Below are positions 1-8,474 of a DNA stretch of 64,000 nucleotides, piece after piece. Source of the stretch: RGIG4097 sp964599875 (GTDB lineage Bacteria > Bacillota > Clostridia > Christensenellales > CAG-917); assembly GCA_964599875.1 (NCBI GenBank), contig CAZRHE010000001.1, forward strand, positions 62,001 to 126,000, read 5' to 3'. The first letter of the stretch is position 1, and every line of letters begins with the position of its first letter. The notes beneath the pieces are model-generated. The model had not been told where the DNA came from and did not search any database. It saw only the letters and a program-made list of their open reading frames with translations. The position numbers and the translations under genes were made by a program.

Positions 1-16
1 TATAGTCCCCGTGAAT

Positions 17-799
17 TTACGCATTTTCGGTTATCTCTCCCCAAAGGATTTTTTCTTCTTTGCCGCCCGACGAAATCACGAGAGTGCCGTCGTTTTCCAC
101 TCTGACGGCGACTCCTTTGGAGGTTGTTCCGTCCGAGGAAATGCGGGAAACTGTTTTGCCGAGAGTGGATGAATAGAGGCAATATTCCTCGTTGAGTTCA
201 TCCGAAAACTTGCCGAAATACATACTTTCAATATCCGAAAGTGCGACGGCAAGCATAGCGCAAGCCTTTTTCACGTCGTAGCGTTTGCCGGTAACGGCGC
301 GAAGAGAGGTTGCGATTCCGCCTAAAGACAGCAAATCTTTTTCCGCCGTATCCACGTTGACGCCGATGCCGACGACGACGTAGCGCGCGCCGTCCTTTTC
401 CACGGATTCAGGCAAAATCCCAGATATCTTTTTTCCGTCGACGTTGACGTCGTTAGGCCACTTTATGGAGAGTTTGTCCGAGACTTCGGGTGCAAGTCCC
501 GCAAGTGTATTCACAACGGCAAGCGCGCTGTAAAGCCCGAAACCCACGAAATTCGCACCGTCGGGGACCTTGGTGGCGTACGTAAGATATACTCCCCCTT
601 TCGGTGAGAGAAAGACTCTGTCATATCTTCCTCTCCCCGACGTTTGAGTGCTTGCGATAAACACCGCTCTATCCTCGACTTTGCCGTCCGCGATAAACGC
701 CTTTGCAATGCGGTTGGTGGAATCCGTCGTCTTATAGCAAAAGCAAGGCAAAGTATTGCCCTGCTTTTTTTCTACGTAACTTTCTATGCTGCCAATCAT
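17..799 (-). CDS. birA: Biotin--protein ligase (BirA), catalytic type without repressor domain
   Basis: 260-residue ligase that activates biotin with ATP and attaches it to the lysine of a biotin carrier protein in the cytoplasm. The family motif SGRGRYDR lies at about residues 54-61, followed by GGVYLT, KWPNDV and GKKISGIL, which form the biotin/AMP site; a short C-terminal domain with GVAVRVENDGTLVI follows. The N-terminal DNA-binding helix-turn-helix of bifunctional BirA is absent, so this copy should not act as a repressor. It is the last gene of the oxaloacetate decarboxylase operon, starting 1 bp after the oadB stop, so its likely job is to biotinylate the carrier encoded two genes upstream. 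The call is firm; the substrate is inferred from position. Confidence 0.93.
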   Translation of the reverse strand: MIGSIESYVEKKQGNTLPCFCYKTTDSTNRIAKAFIADGKVEDRAVFIASTQTSGRGRYDRVFLSPKGGVYLTYATKVPDGANFVGFGLYSALAVVNTLAGLAPEVSDKLSIKWPNDVNVDGKKISGILPESVEKDGARYVVVGIGVNVDTAEKDLLSLGGIATSLRAVTGKRYDVKKACAMLAVALSDIESMYFGKFSDELNEEYCLYSSTLGKTVSRISSDGTTSKGVAVRVENDGTLVISSGGKEEKILWGEITENA

Positions 800-800
800 G

Positions 801-1994
801 TTAACTGAAGACTGCCATGAGGAAGCCTGCCGCGACTGCCGAGCCTATAACGCCTGCGACGTTAGATCCCATAGCGTGCATAAGCAAGTAGTTGTTCTTG
901 TCGTACTGTCTGCCGACGGTGTTGGACACACGCGCCGCCATAGGAACGGCGGAAACGCCTGCCGAGCCGATAAGAGGATTGACTTTGCCTTTGGTGACGA
1001 AGCACATAATTTTGCCGAAGAGCAATCCGCCGACGGTTGCGAACATGAACGCGCCGAGACCGAGTGCGATGATATACAAGGTTTGAAGTTTGAGGAAGGT
1101 TGCCGCTTGTGCGGTTGCGCCGACGGAGATTCCGAGGAACAACGTAACGATGTTCATAAGCGCGTTTTGCACGGTGTCGGACAATCTTTCGGTGACTCCG
1201 CATTCCTTCAAGAGGTTGCCGAACATAAGGCATCCGAGCAAACCTGCGACGGAGGGCAAAATGAAGCAAGTTGCGAGAGTAACGATGATGGGGAACAAAA
1301 TCTTCTCTTTCTTGCTGACTTTGCGGGTGGGTTTCATGACGATTGCTCTTTCCTTTTTGGTGGTCATCAACTTCATGATAGGAGGTTGGATGAGAGGAAT
1401 GAGAGCCATGTACGAGTACGCCGCGACCGCGATAGGGGCAAGGAGTTCGGGAGCAAGGGACTTGGTGAGCCAAATTGCCGTAGGACCGTCCGCGCCGCCG
1501 ATGATACCGATACTTGCCGCTTGAGGACCGGTGAAACCGATGCAGATTGCGAAGAAGAACGCAACGTAAACGCCGAGTTGTGCCGCCGCACCGAGAAGCA
1601 AGGATTTAGGATTGGAAAGCAAGGGTTCGAAGTCCGTCATCGCGCCGACGCCCATGAAGATGAGGCAGGGATAAACGCCCGTCTTGACGCCGATATAAAG
1701 GATATCGATAAGACCGCCGTGTTTGAGGACGTTCAAATAATCGACGCCGTTTGCGACCGCCGCATCGCCCGTCCAGTATTCGGGGTGGAAAATCATATCT
1801 TCCGCACCGCCGACGGGGAGGTTTGTGAGAAGCATACCGAACGCGATACCGACGAGCAGTAGCGGTTCAAATTGCTTTTTGATAGCAAGCCAAAGGAATA
1901 CGCACGCTATAACGAGCATGACGGCGTTTTGCCACGTGAAGTTGGCAAGGCCGCTCGTATTCCACAAATTTCCAAGTATTTCGCCGTAATTCAT
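801..1994 (-). CDS. oadB: Na+-pumping oxaloacetate/acyl-CoA decarboxylase beta subunit
   Basis: 397-residue polytopic membrane protein of the Na+-transporting carboxylic acid decarboxylase beta family. It decarboxylates carboxybiotin on the carrier protein and exports Na+ across the cytoplasmic membrane. Family signatures are visible: FMGVGAMTDFEPLL near residue 113, the GFTGPQAASIGIIGGADGPTA region near residue 155, and GSAGVSAVPMAARV near residue 343, with about nine hydrophobic segments. The length is normal. It lies 8 bp after the biotin carrier gene and 1 bp before birA. The sequence shows the pump subunit; which acid is decarboxylated is set by the alpha subunit. Confidence 0.94.
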   Translation of the reverse strand: MNYGEILGNLWNTSGLANFTWQNAVMLVIACVFLWLAIKKQFEPLLLVGIAFGMLLTNLPVGGAEDMIFHPEYWTGDAAVANGVDYLNVLKHGGLIDILYIGVKTGVYPCLIFMGVGAMTDFEPLLSNPKSLLLGAAAQLGVYVAFFFAICIGFTGPQAASIGIIGGADGPTAIWLTKSLAPELLAPIAVAAYSYMALIPLIQPPIMKLMTTKKERAIVMKPTRKVSKKEKILFPIIVTLATCFILPSVAGLLGCLMFGNLLKECGVTERLSDTVQNALMNIVTLFLGISVGATAQAATFLKLQTLYIIALGLGAFMFATVGGLLFGKIMCFVTKGKVNPLIGSAGVSAVPMAARVSNTVGRQYDKNNYLLMHAMGSNVAGVIGSAVAAGFLMAVFS

Positions 1995-2002
1995 ACGTCA
2001 CC

Positions 2003-2395
2003 TCAGATGATTTCGACAAGGGGTGCACCGGTATCGACGGACGCGCCTTTCGTGACGAGGATATTGCCGATTTTGCCGCTGACGGGAGCGGTGATTTCGT
2101 TTTCCATCTTCATTGCTTCGAGAATGACGAGGAGGTCGCCTTCTTTTACGGTTTGTCCTGCAGTGACTTTGATTTGGTTGATAGTGCCGGGAAGAGGGGA
2201 TTTGACGATTTCGCCGTTTCCGCTTGCGACGGGTGCGGCTTGAGGTGCCGCGGGTGCGGACGCTACGGGAGCAACGGGTACCGCCGCGGGTGCCGCTTGA
2301 GGAAGGGTCGCTTCATATTCCGCTTTGACGATTGCTTCGCCCTTTTCTACTTCTACTTCGTATATTTTTCCGTTCAAGGTAACTTTGTATATCAT
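2003..2395 (-). CDS. Free-standing biotin carboxyl carrier protein of the decarboxylase
   Basis: 130-residue soluble carrier. The C-terminal lipoyl/biotinyl domain (about residues 63-130) holds the EAMKMENEI motif; the lysine at its centre is the biotinylation site. An Ala/Pro-rich linker (about residues 32-60) joins it to a short N-terminal strand region beginning MIYKVTLNGKIYEVEV. In enterobacterial OadA the biotin domain is fused to the carboxyltransferase; here it is a separate gene, as in Na+ pumps such as methylmalonyl-CoA decarboxylase. It would shuttle CO2 from the alpha subunit to the membrane beta subunit. It sits between the gamma and beta subunit genes, and birA is the last gene of the operon. 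Confidence 0.93.
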   Translation of the reverse strand: MIYKVTLNGKIYEVEVEKGEAIVKAEYEATLPQAAPAAVPVAPVASAPAAPQAAPVASGNGEIVKSPLPGTINQIKVTAGQTVKEGDLLVILEAMKMENEITAPVSGKIGNILVTKGASVDTGAPLVEII

Positions 2396-2401
2396 AATTA
2401 T

Positions 2402-2788
2402 TTACTCCTGGTCGATTCTCTTAATGGATTTGAATTTGAGTTGATTGAGCGGAGTGCCGGTGGTATCCGCAACGATTGCCATAATCATAGCCGCGTCTCT
2501 CTCGTCGGTTTTGACGAGGACGAGATCTCCGCAAGAGCCGGGAGCGAGTTCTTGCTCGACGCTTTCAGCGGGAGCAGACTCCTCTGCCGCCTTCTTCTTG
2601 CCGAAATTGAATTTCGGAAGTTTTGCCGCGATTTCAGGAGATTTCTCGCCGATTTTGCCCATAGCCCAGATGATGAACATCAAGATGACCAGCACGCCGA
2701 AAACTATCGCTATGCCGAGCAAGGACAGAATGAGCGCATCGAGAGCGGATATATTTACATTCGATAACGCAAGAAGATTTGTCATCAT
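2402..2788 (-). CDS. oadG: Decarboxylase gamma subunit (OadG family)
   Basis: 128-residue small membrane subunit that anchors and assembles the Na+-translocating decarboxylase. One transmembrane segment (about residues 16-45) begins at DALILSLLGIAIVFGVLVIL, followed by a cytoplasmic region with a Lys-rich patch, an acidic Ala/Glu linker, and a conserved tail containing LVAIMAIV-like and GTPLNQLKFKSIKRI. The N terminus has the usual short outside segment. The start is preceded by AAGGAGC. It lies between oadA and the biotin carrier gene. The family is weakly conserved, so the call rests on the single N-terminal membrane helix, size and operon position. Confidence 0.85.
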   Translation of the reverse strand: MMTNLLALSNVNISALDALILSLLGIAIVFGVLVILMFIIWAMGKIGEKSPEIAAKLPKFNFGKKKAAEESAPAESVEQELAPGSCGDLVLVKTDERDAAMIMAIVADTTGTPLNQLKFKSIKRIDQE

Positions 2789-2798
2789 ATTTTGCTCC

Positions 2799-4181
2799 TT
2801 ATTCCTCGATAGGTGCTATCGTGTATTTTACGACTTTTTCTTCCGCCGCCTTGCGTGCTTGGAAGAATTTTTCGGTGACGGTGGGGAACGCGATATAACT
2901 CAACACGTCCTCGTCGCTTCTGGCGACGTCGCCGAGTTCCGCTTTGGTCTTTTCAAACGCGGGTTCAAGAGTGTCTGCATATCTGCCTTCAATGGGTTTC
3001 TCGTCGCCGAGGACTTTCGCCATGACTTCGGGATTGATGGGTGCGGGCGTGGTGCCGTATTCGCCGAGGCAGTAAGACTTGACTTCTTTGGACACGTTTT
3101 TATATCTCTCTCCCGCAAGGACGTTTGCAGTCGCTTGCACGCCGACCATTTGGCTCATGGGAGTGACGAGAGGAGGATAACCGAGGTCCGCTCTTACCTT
3201 GGGAGTTTCGAGAAGGACTTCTTCGAATTTATCCATTGCGTTTTGCGCTTTGAGTTGTGCCACGAGGTTGGAGAGCATTCCGCCGGGGACTTTGTAGGTG
3301 AGTGCGTCGGTATCCGTCGCCATCATCTTGGGGTTAAGACCGCCACTTGCGATGAATTCGTCGCGGATGGGTTTGAAGAAATCGTTGACTTCTTTGAGGA
3401 CGTCCGCGTTAAGACCGGTTTCGTAGCCGAGTTGACCGAGTGCATAGTTGAGGGTTTCGGTTGCGGGTTGAGAAGTGCCGCCGCTGAAACAAGAAGTTGC
3501 GGTGTCGATGACGTCGACGCCCGCTTCCGCCGCCTTAAGATAAGTCATAAACGCAAGACCGGTGGTGCAGTGAGTGTGGAGCACGACGGGGACTTTGACT
3601 TCTTTCTTGATTGCGGTGATGAGTTCTTGCGCCTCGAAGGGGCTCATAACGCCCGCCATATCCTTGACGCAGATGGATTGTACTCCCATATTTTCGAGTT
3701 CTTTCGCGAGTTTTGCAAAGGATTCGAGGGTGTGAACGGGGCTTTGAGTGAAGGAAAGAGTTCCCGAAACGGTTGCGCCTTTCTTTATTGCCTCTTTTGC
3801 CGCGACTTCGATATTGCGAAGGTCGTTGAGTGCGTCGAAGATACGGATGATATCGATACCGTTATCCACCGACTTATCCACGAACGCGCGGACGACGTCG
3901 TCGGGATAGTGCTTGTAGCCGAGAAGGTTTTGACCTCTCAAAAGCATTTGCAATTTCGTATTGGGCATGCCCTTGCGAAGTTTGCGGAGTCTTTCCCACG
4001 GGTCTTCGTTGAGATATCTCAAACAACTGTCAAAGACCGCTCCGCCCCAGCACTCTACGGAATAATAACCCGCTTTGTCCATCGTAGGCAGTATGTCTGC
4101 GAATTTTTCATACGGCAAACGCGTTGCAATCAAAGATTGGTTGGCGTCGCGCAGAACTGTTTCGGTAAAACCAATTTTCAT
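2799..4181 (-). CDS. oadA: Oxaloacetate decarboxylase alpha chain (carboxyltransferase)
   Basis: 460-residue carboxyltransferase that moves the carboxyl group of oxaloacetate to biotin, giving pyruvate. The HMGL-like TIM barrel begins with TETVLRDANQSL, with DMAGV near residue 170 and VVLHTHCTTG near residue 195 supplying metal ligands and SQPATE a later core motif. The chain ends after the conserved carboxylase domain with no biotin attachment site, because the carrier is a separate gene. The start at 4181 is chosen because GGAGG lies 5 nt upstream; an in-frame extension to 4280 has no such site. It is the first gene of the operon. A pyruvate carboxylase subunit B role is possible, but the beta and gamma subunits point to decarboxylation. 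Confidence 0.93.
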   Translation of the reverse strand: MKIGFTETVLRDANQSLIATRLPYEKFADILPTMDKAGYYSVECWGGAVFDSCLRYLNEDPWERLRKLRKGMPNTKLQMLLRGQNLLGYKHYPDDVVRAFVDKSVDNGIDIIRIFDALNDLRNIEVAAKEAIKKGATVSGTLSFTQSPVHTLESFAKLAKELENMGVQSICVKDMAGVMSPFEAQELITAIKKEVKVPVVLHTHCTTGLAFMTYLKAAEAGVDVIDTATSCFSGGTSQPATETLNYALGQLGYETGLNADVLKEVNDFFKPIRDEFIASGGLNPKMMATDTDALTYKVPGGMLSNLVAQLKAQNAMDKFEEVLLETPKVRADLGYPPLVTPMSQMVGVQATANVLAGERYKNVSKEVKSYCLGEYGTTPAPINPEVMAKVLGDEKPIEGRYADTLEPAFEKTKAELGDVARSDEDVLSYIAFPTVTEKFFQARKAAEEKVVKYTIAPIEE

Positions 4182-4274
4182 TTTTGCCTCCATAATAGAT
4201 ATAAATATTGTTATTGTCGTGTTTCGTTGCGCTTCTCCGAGCACGGAAAACCGCGTTTTTTGTTCTCTCGGGCG

Positions 4275-4290
4275 TATCATAATTATGATA
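4275..4290. promoter_or_regulatory. Perfect 16-bp palindrome just downstream of the oad start site
   Basis: The palindrome TATCATAATTATGATA lies about 17-32 bp downstream of the inferred transcription start of the decarboxylase operon. Its symmetry and position suit an operator for a dimeric repressor. As RNA it could also form a weak AU hairpin. No regulator gene sits next to it. Confidence 0.5.
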
Positions 4291-4313
4291 TTGTCCGATT
4301 TTTGTCATTGTAG

Positions 4314-4342
4314 AGTATAACATATGCGCGCGCAAGTCGCAA
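4314..4342 (-). promoter_or_regulatory. Promoter of the decarboxylase operon
   Basis: On the minus strand a -35 box TTGCGA (4337-4342) and a -10 box TATACT (4314-4319) are separated by 17 bp. Transcription would start near 4307, leaving a leader of about 125 nt before oadA. Seen in sequence by match to the SigA consensus; not proven active. Confidence 0.7.
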
Positions 4343-4414
4343 GAGAAAACGGGAAAGTGTATTAAAATTAAATTAAAAAATTTAATTGTCATTCAAATTC
4401 CGCCCTAAAAATAA

Positions 4415-4435
4415 TCCGACGCATGCGGCGTCGGA
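4415..4435 (-). terminator. Rho-independent terminator of the ABC transporter gene
   Basis: An 8-bp GC-rich stem (TCCGACGC / GCGTCGGA) with a 5-nt loop is followed on the minus strand by TTATTTTT. It lies 46 bp past the stop of the fused ABC transporter. A second small inverted repeat (GCGGATAA / TTATCCGC) at 4452-4468 lies between the stop codon and this hairpin. Confidence 0.75.
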
Positions 4436-4480
4436 CTAAAAGACTTTTTTTGCGGATAACTTATCCGCTTACTCAAACGA

Positions 4481-7066
4481 TTATTCCCTTGCCTTGATTA
4501 TATTCGCGGGTTTTATGAAGAGCACGCCGAGGAAAGGCATAAACGCGGACACGAGGGTGACTCCCAATACTATCGCGATACTCGTCCACATAACTCTGCC
4601 GTCGAATGCAAGCAAGGTGATGCCGCCTATCGAGGCGTTGTCCACGTATTCTATGAGGCTGTCCATCAAAAGATTGTTCGCAAGCGGCATGCCGAAATAG
4701 AAGAACAATCCGAACAAAATACATATGGAAAGTCCCACGCAAATTACTTGCACGAGGAATATGCCCGCGACGTTTCTCGTCCTTGCGCCCATAGCCTTCA
4801 TGACGCCGATTTCGTAGTTTCTCGAACGGATATTGCCAAAGGCAAAGAACGCCATAAGCAGAATCATAACTCCGCAAAGACCGACTGCTATCAGCATAAA
4901 TATATCCTTGAAGACCGCGACGATTTTGGTTATCGACTGCACCGTTTTGAAAAACGCCGTCGCCGAATAGAAATTATTCTCCACCCCGACGTTGTAAATC
5001 TCCGAGATATTGTCGTAGTTGTCGAAATACAGGGCCATCGGACATTGTAAATTCGCTCGCAACACCTTATCCAATATTGCTTTGTCGCGAACTAGTATTG
5101 AATAAGCGTCCTCGCGCAATCCTACGACGTGCAAGGTTATTGTTTCGTATACGTAATCCGAGCCGTAGCCGCGAATGTTAAACGTAATATCTATCGGTTC
5201 GAAATTCTCATTATCCCCCGACGTATAAGAAGTACCCAAAATATCGTTTAAGGTGCCGCAACCCATTTCGCAATCATTTGTACCGTCACCGGGATTTTGA
5301 TAGCAAGCGAAGTATTTCCCCGTGAAATTATACGTTTCGCCATTATACTCTGCAGACGACGACCTCAAAAACGCAAGTCGCGTAGCCGCTCTATTTATAA
5401 AGTGGTCGAGAAAATTCTCGTCGAGAGTATACATAACGGCAAGATAGTTATCGGCATATTCCTGAAATTCCGCAAGCGTCTGTTTGTCGATTTTCGCCTT
5501 TGATTGTATTTTCCATATATAATCGGCAAACTTCTCTTTGTAATCAGTTTTTATGACTGCGCACACGGTGCCGCGCGAACTTACGGTGCCCAAGCGTACG
5601 ATATCGTCGTAAGATGCATTGTTCGAAATCGCTTTCCCCCAATGCAGCATACTGTCCGCCACGTAGTCCGTAATAATCACTCCGCCGTCTTCGCTATATA
5701 TATCGCCTGCAAGCACTTCAAGTTTGCCGTTTTTGCCGAAGACTTTCGTCAAAAATTCTTCGTTACATTGCAATATTCCTCTCGTTTCGGTGGCGTAAAA
5801 ATTAACAAACACACTCGTGCCGTCGATGATACCGTTTTCATATCCGTAAGTGGTTTCGGACAACGGATAACACCACGAGTATTTCTTAAAGATATTGCCC
5901 GTGTATCCCGCATCGTAAAACTTTTCTATATCTTCATCCGTGATTGCAACCGCATTACTTGTATTCAGGCTTTCGATAAGGTCGTCGTTTATATAGCCTT
6001 TGTTCATGACGAAAGCGGGGTCGGTGGAGGTTTTCATCGCCTCGTTCATGGTCGCCGCGCCGTCGAATCCGACGAAAACCCGACTGAGCCCGAATAGCAC
6101 CACCACGGCGGTGATGAGCACGGTCATGATTATGCTCGTGACGAGTTTCTTCCGCATAAATTTGCCCGACATTTCTATCGTGCGTTTGGTGGAAAGTTTG
6201 GATGGGATGAATTTCATTTCCTCGCTTGCAGTGTTGTACACTTCCCCCGTATCCGCAAATGCGGTGTCCCTTTGCACGACTTTTTTGTTTCCGTCCGCAA
6301 TCGCCTCGTTGAAAGCAAGCACCTCTTCATCCGTAAGTCTTGCTTTGTCGGGGATATAAATCGTATCCCCTTCTATTGCGAAAACGTTTTCGCCGAGTTC
6401 GTTTCTCGACACGTCGCGTATGACTTTGCCGTCCGCAAGTTCGATTATTCTATCCGCATACTTGTCCGCGTCCGCAATATTGTGCGACACGACGAGGACG
6501 AGGATTTCTTCGGACAATTTTTTCAAAAGTTCGAGCACCTGCACCGCAGTTTTGCTGTCGAGGTTTCCAGTAGGCTCGTCCGCAAGAATGAGTTTAGGGG
6601 ATTTCACAAGTGCGCGCGCTATCGCAACCCTTTGACGTTGTCCGCCCGAGAGTTGAGTGGGTTTTCTGTGCGCGTATTCGGTGAGGTCGACTTTTTCAAG
6701 GATATCCGCGATTTTTGCATTGCCGTGCTTCTCCCCTTGGAAGTCGAGGGCAAGACGCACGTTGTCTTCGACGGTCAGTTCGTTGATAAGACAAAAATCC
6801 TGAAATACGAAGCCTAAATAACTGTTGCGATAATTGTCGAAATCCGTGTTTGAAAATTGCGAAAACCTCTTTTCGCCTATGACGATATCCCCCGACGTGA
6901 TTTCGTCGAGTCCGCCTATCATGTTGAGAAGAGTGGATTTTCCGCTTCCGCTTTTCCCTACGATGAACACAAGACCTTTATCGGGCAAAGTGAAAGATAC
7001 GTCGTCAAGTCCGACTCCGTTCGTCCCCGTTGATTTATATATTTTAGTTAAGTGTTCGATTCTCAT
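4481..7066 (-). CDS. Fused ABC transporter, ATPase plus FtsX-type permease (MacB-like)
   Basis: 861 residues. The N-terminal ATPase (about 1-225) carries Walker A GKSGSGKST, signature LSGGQRQRVAIARAL, Walker B LILADEPTGNLDS and the H-loop SHN. The permease half has one membrane helix near residue 310, a large extracytoplasmic region of about 380 residues, and three helices near the C terminus, ending in the FtsX-like segment with GVMKAMGARTRNVAGIFL. This ATPase-first, single-chain layout is common in Firmicutes and is used for export or for sensing envelope stress and peptides rather than nutrient uptake. The substrate cannot be told. It is monocistronic, with its own promoter (7094-7121) and terminator (4415-4435). 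Function beyond the family is unknown. Confidence 0.88.
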   Translation of the reverse strand: MRIEHLTKIYKSTGTNGVGLDDVSFTLPDKGLVFIVGKSGSGKSTLLNMIGGLDEITSGDIVIGEKRFSQFSNTDFDNYRNSYLGFVFQDFCLINELTVEDNVRLALDFQGEKHGNAKIADILEKVDLTEYAHRKPTQLSGGQRQRVAIARALVKSPKLILADEPTGNLDSKTAVQVLELLKKLSEEILVLVVSHNIADADKYADRIIELADGKVIRDVSRNELGENVFAIEGDTIYIPDKARLTDEEVLAFNEAIADGNKKVVQRDTAFADTGEVYNTASEEMKFIPSKLSTKRTIEMSGKFMRKKLVTSIIMTVLITAVVVLFGLSRVFVGFDGAATMNEAMKTSTDPAFVMNKGYINDDLIESLNTSNAVAITDEDIEKFYDAGYTGNIFKKYSWCYPLSETTYGYENGIIDGTSVFVNFYATETRGILQCNEEFLTKVFGKNGKLEVLAGDIYSEDGGVIITDYVADSMLHWGKAISNNASYDDIVRLGTVSSRGTVCAVIKTDYKEKFADYIWKIQSKAKIDKQTLAEFQEYADNYLAVMYTLDENFLDHFINRAATRLAFLRSSSAEYNGETYNFTGKYFACYQNPGDGTNDCEMGCGTLNDILGTSYTSGDNENFEPIDITFNIRGYGSDYVYETITLHVVGLREDAYSILVRDKAILDKVLRANLQCPMALYFDNYDNISEIYNVGVENNFYSATAFFKTVQSITKIVAVFKDIFMLIAVGLCGVMILLMAFFAFGNIRSRNYEIGVMKAMGARTRNVAGIFLVQVICVGLSICILFGLFFYFGMPLANNLLMDSLIEYVDNASIGGITLLAFDGRVMWTSIAIVLGVTLVSAFMPFLGVLFIKPANIIKARE

Positions 7067-7093
7067 ATAGTTCTCCCGAAATTAAACAAGTTA

Positions 7094-7121
7094 ATTATAC
7101 AATTTTTCAAAAAGAAATCAA
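7094..7121 (-). promoter_or_regulatory. Promoter of the fused ABC transporter gene
   Basis: Minus-strand -35 TTGATT (7116-7121) and -10 TATAAT (7094-7099), 16-bp spacer, about 28 bp upstream of the start codon. The ribosome binding site GGGAG follows. Confidence 0.7.
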
Positions 7122-7156
7122 GAGTATATTGTAAAAAACAAAATATCGTTTTATGT

Positions 7157-7184
7157 TTGATATTTTTCTTTCGTGTGCTATAAT
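7157..7184 (+). promoter_or_regulatory. Promoter of the mrp operon
   Basis: Plus-strand -35 TTGATA (7157-7162) and perfect -10 TATAAT (7179-7184), 16-bp spacer. The leader to the mrp start is about 155 nt and holds two small inverted repeats (AAACGCA / TGCGTTT near 7280-7310, and TTCCG-ATTT-CGGAA just upstream of the ribosome binding site), which I cannot assign to a known RNA family. Confidence 0.65.
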
Positions 7185-7345
7185 GGCTTTCGGGCGCGAC
7201 GCACTTTTTTTCCGTTCCCGTCCCGACGCAAAAATCAATCCATTTTGGTTTTTGCACAAAATGACTTTTATAAGCACGAAACGCACGGATAAACTATGCG
7301 TTTTGCAAATAATAACAAAATTCCGATTTCGGAAAAGGAGTATAT

Positions 7346-8173
7346 ATGAGCGATTGCAATCACGATTGCAGCAACTGCGGAGAGAATTGTCCTTCCAAAA
7401 AACAAAGCCTTCTCGAACCGCAAAATCCGATGAGTAACGTCAAAAAGGTCATCGGCGTAGTCAGCGGCAAAGGCGGCGTCGGCAAGTCCCTCGTCACTTC
7501 CATGCTTGCGGTTTTATCCAATCGCAAAGGGTTCAAGACCGCCGTTCTCGACGCGGATATCACGGGCCCTTCCATCCCCAAGGCGTTCGGCATCAAGGAG
7601 AAGGCACCCGCTCTCGACGAGCATAACATTCTCCCCGTCCGCACCGCAAAAGGCATAAAGGTTATGTCCATAAATCTCCTTCTCGACGACGAAACAAGTC
7701 CCGTCGTATGGAGAGGTCCTATCATCGCGGGAGTCGTCAAACAATTTTGGTCTGACGTCGTTTGGGACGACATAGACTATATGTTCGTCGATATGCCTCC
7801 CGGAACGGGCGACGTGCCTCTCACCGTCTTCCAATCCCTCCCCGTAGACGGAATCGTCATCGTCACCTCTCCTCAAGAGTTGGTGTCTATGGTCGTCGAA
7901 AAGGCGGTCAATATGGCGAAGATGATGAATATCCCCATCCTCGGGCTCGTCGAAAATATGTCCTGCTACGTCTGCCCCGATTGCGGAAAAGAAATCCCGG
8001 TATTCGGTGAAAGCAAAGCGGACGAAACCGCAAAACGTTTCGGCATAAAGAACGTCGCGCGCATCCCTATCAATCCCGAAATCGCGGCTCTGTGTGACAA
8101 AGGTCTTATCGAACTTTATGAAGGAAATTGGCTCGACGACCTTTCGGACAGCATAGAAAAGGTGACAAAATGA
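7346..8173 (+). CDS. mrp: Mrp/NBP35-family P-loop ATPase, iron-sulfur cluster carrier
   Basis: 275 residues. The Cys-rich N terminus (CNHDCSNCGENC, residues 4-15) resembles the N-terminal cluster site of NBP35. The deviant Walker A GKGGVGKS lies at 41-48, the switch DADITGPS near residue 70, MPPGTGD near residue 150, and a CxxC pair, CYVCPDCGKE, near residue 208, which bridges a [4Fe-4S] cluster in the dimer. The protein would assemble or carry Fe-S clusters in the cytoplasm. The start is preceded by AAAGGAG. Its stop overlaps the next start (ATGA), so translation is coupled to the TSCPD protein gene. Confidence 0.93.
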   Translation: MSDCNHDCSNCGENCPSKKQSLLEPQNPMSNVKKVIGVVSGKGGVGKSLVTSMLAVLSNRKGFKTAVLDADITGPSIPKAFGIKEKAPALDEHNILPVRTAKGIKVMSINLLLDDETSPVVWRGPIIAGVVKQFWSDVVWDDIDYMFVDMPPGTGDVPLTVFQSLPVDGIVIVTSPQELVSMVVEKAVNMAKMMNIPILGLVENMSCYVCPDCGKEIPVFGESKADETAKRFGIKNVARIPINPEIAALCDKGLIELYEGNWLDDLSDSIEKVTK

Positions 8174-8430
8174 AACATTTTTCCTATAGAACGCAGGGCG
8201 TTTGCTCTCAAATGATAGATTTCGACTTGGACGGCGACGTCGTGCGCAACGTCAAGTTTTTCGGCGGCTGCGACGGCAATCTAAAAGCGATCGCAATCCT
8301 CACCGACGGCATGACCGTAAGCGAAATCGAATCAAAACTCAAAGGCAATAAGTGCGGCTTCAAGAACACCTCTTGCGCCGACCAATTCGCACGTGCGGTC
8401 AGAAAAGCACTCGACTCCCCCGCAGAATAA
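8170..8430 (+). CDS. TSCPD-domain protein (TIGR03905-like), small uncharacterised protein
   Basis: 86 residues. The whole chain matches the TSCPD-type small domain known from the C termini of some ribonucleotide reductases: KHFSYRTQGVCSQMIDF, then VKFFGGCDGNLKAI, and NTSCADQFARAV. Conserved cysteines at CS, GGC, KCG and SC could bind metal. The start at 8170 overlaps the mrp stop by 4 bp; an upstream in-frame ATG at 8128 lies inside mrp and is rejected. The function is unknown; stand-alone proteins of this kind are common in anaerobic Firmicutes. The coupling to mrp hints at an Fe-S-related role, which is inference. Confidence 0.82.
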   Translation: MKHFSYRTQGVCSQMIDFDLDGDVVRNVKFFGGCDGNLKAIAILTDGMTVSEIESKLKGNKCGFKNTSCADQFARAVRKALDSPAE

Positions 8431-8474
8431 TTAGCGCCAGTCGCTTAAAGTACACACTCATATAAGAGGAAATC

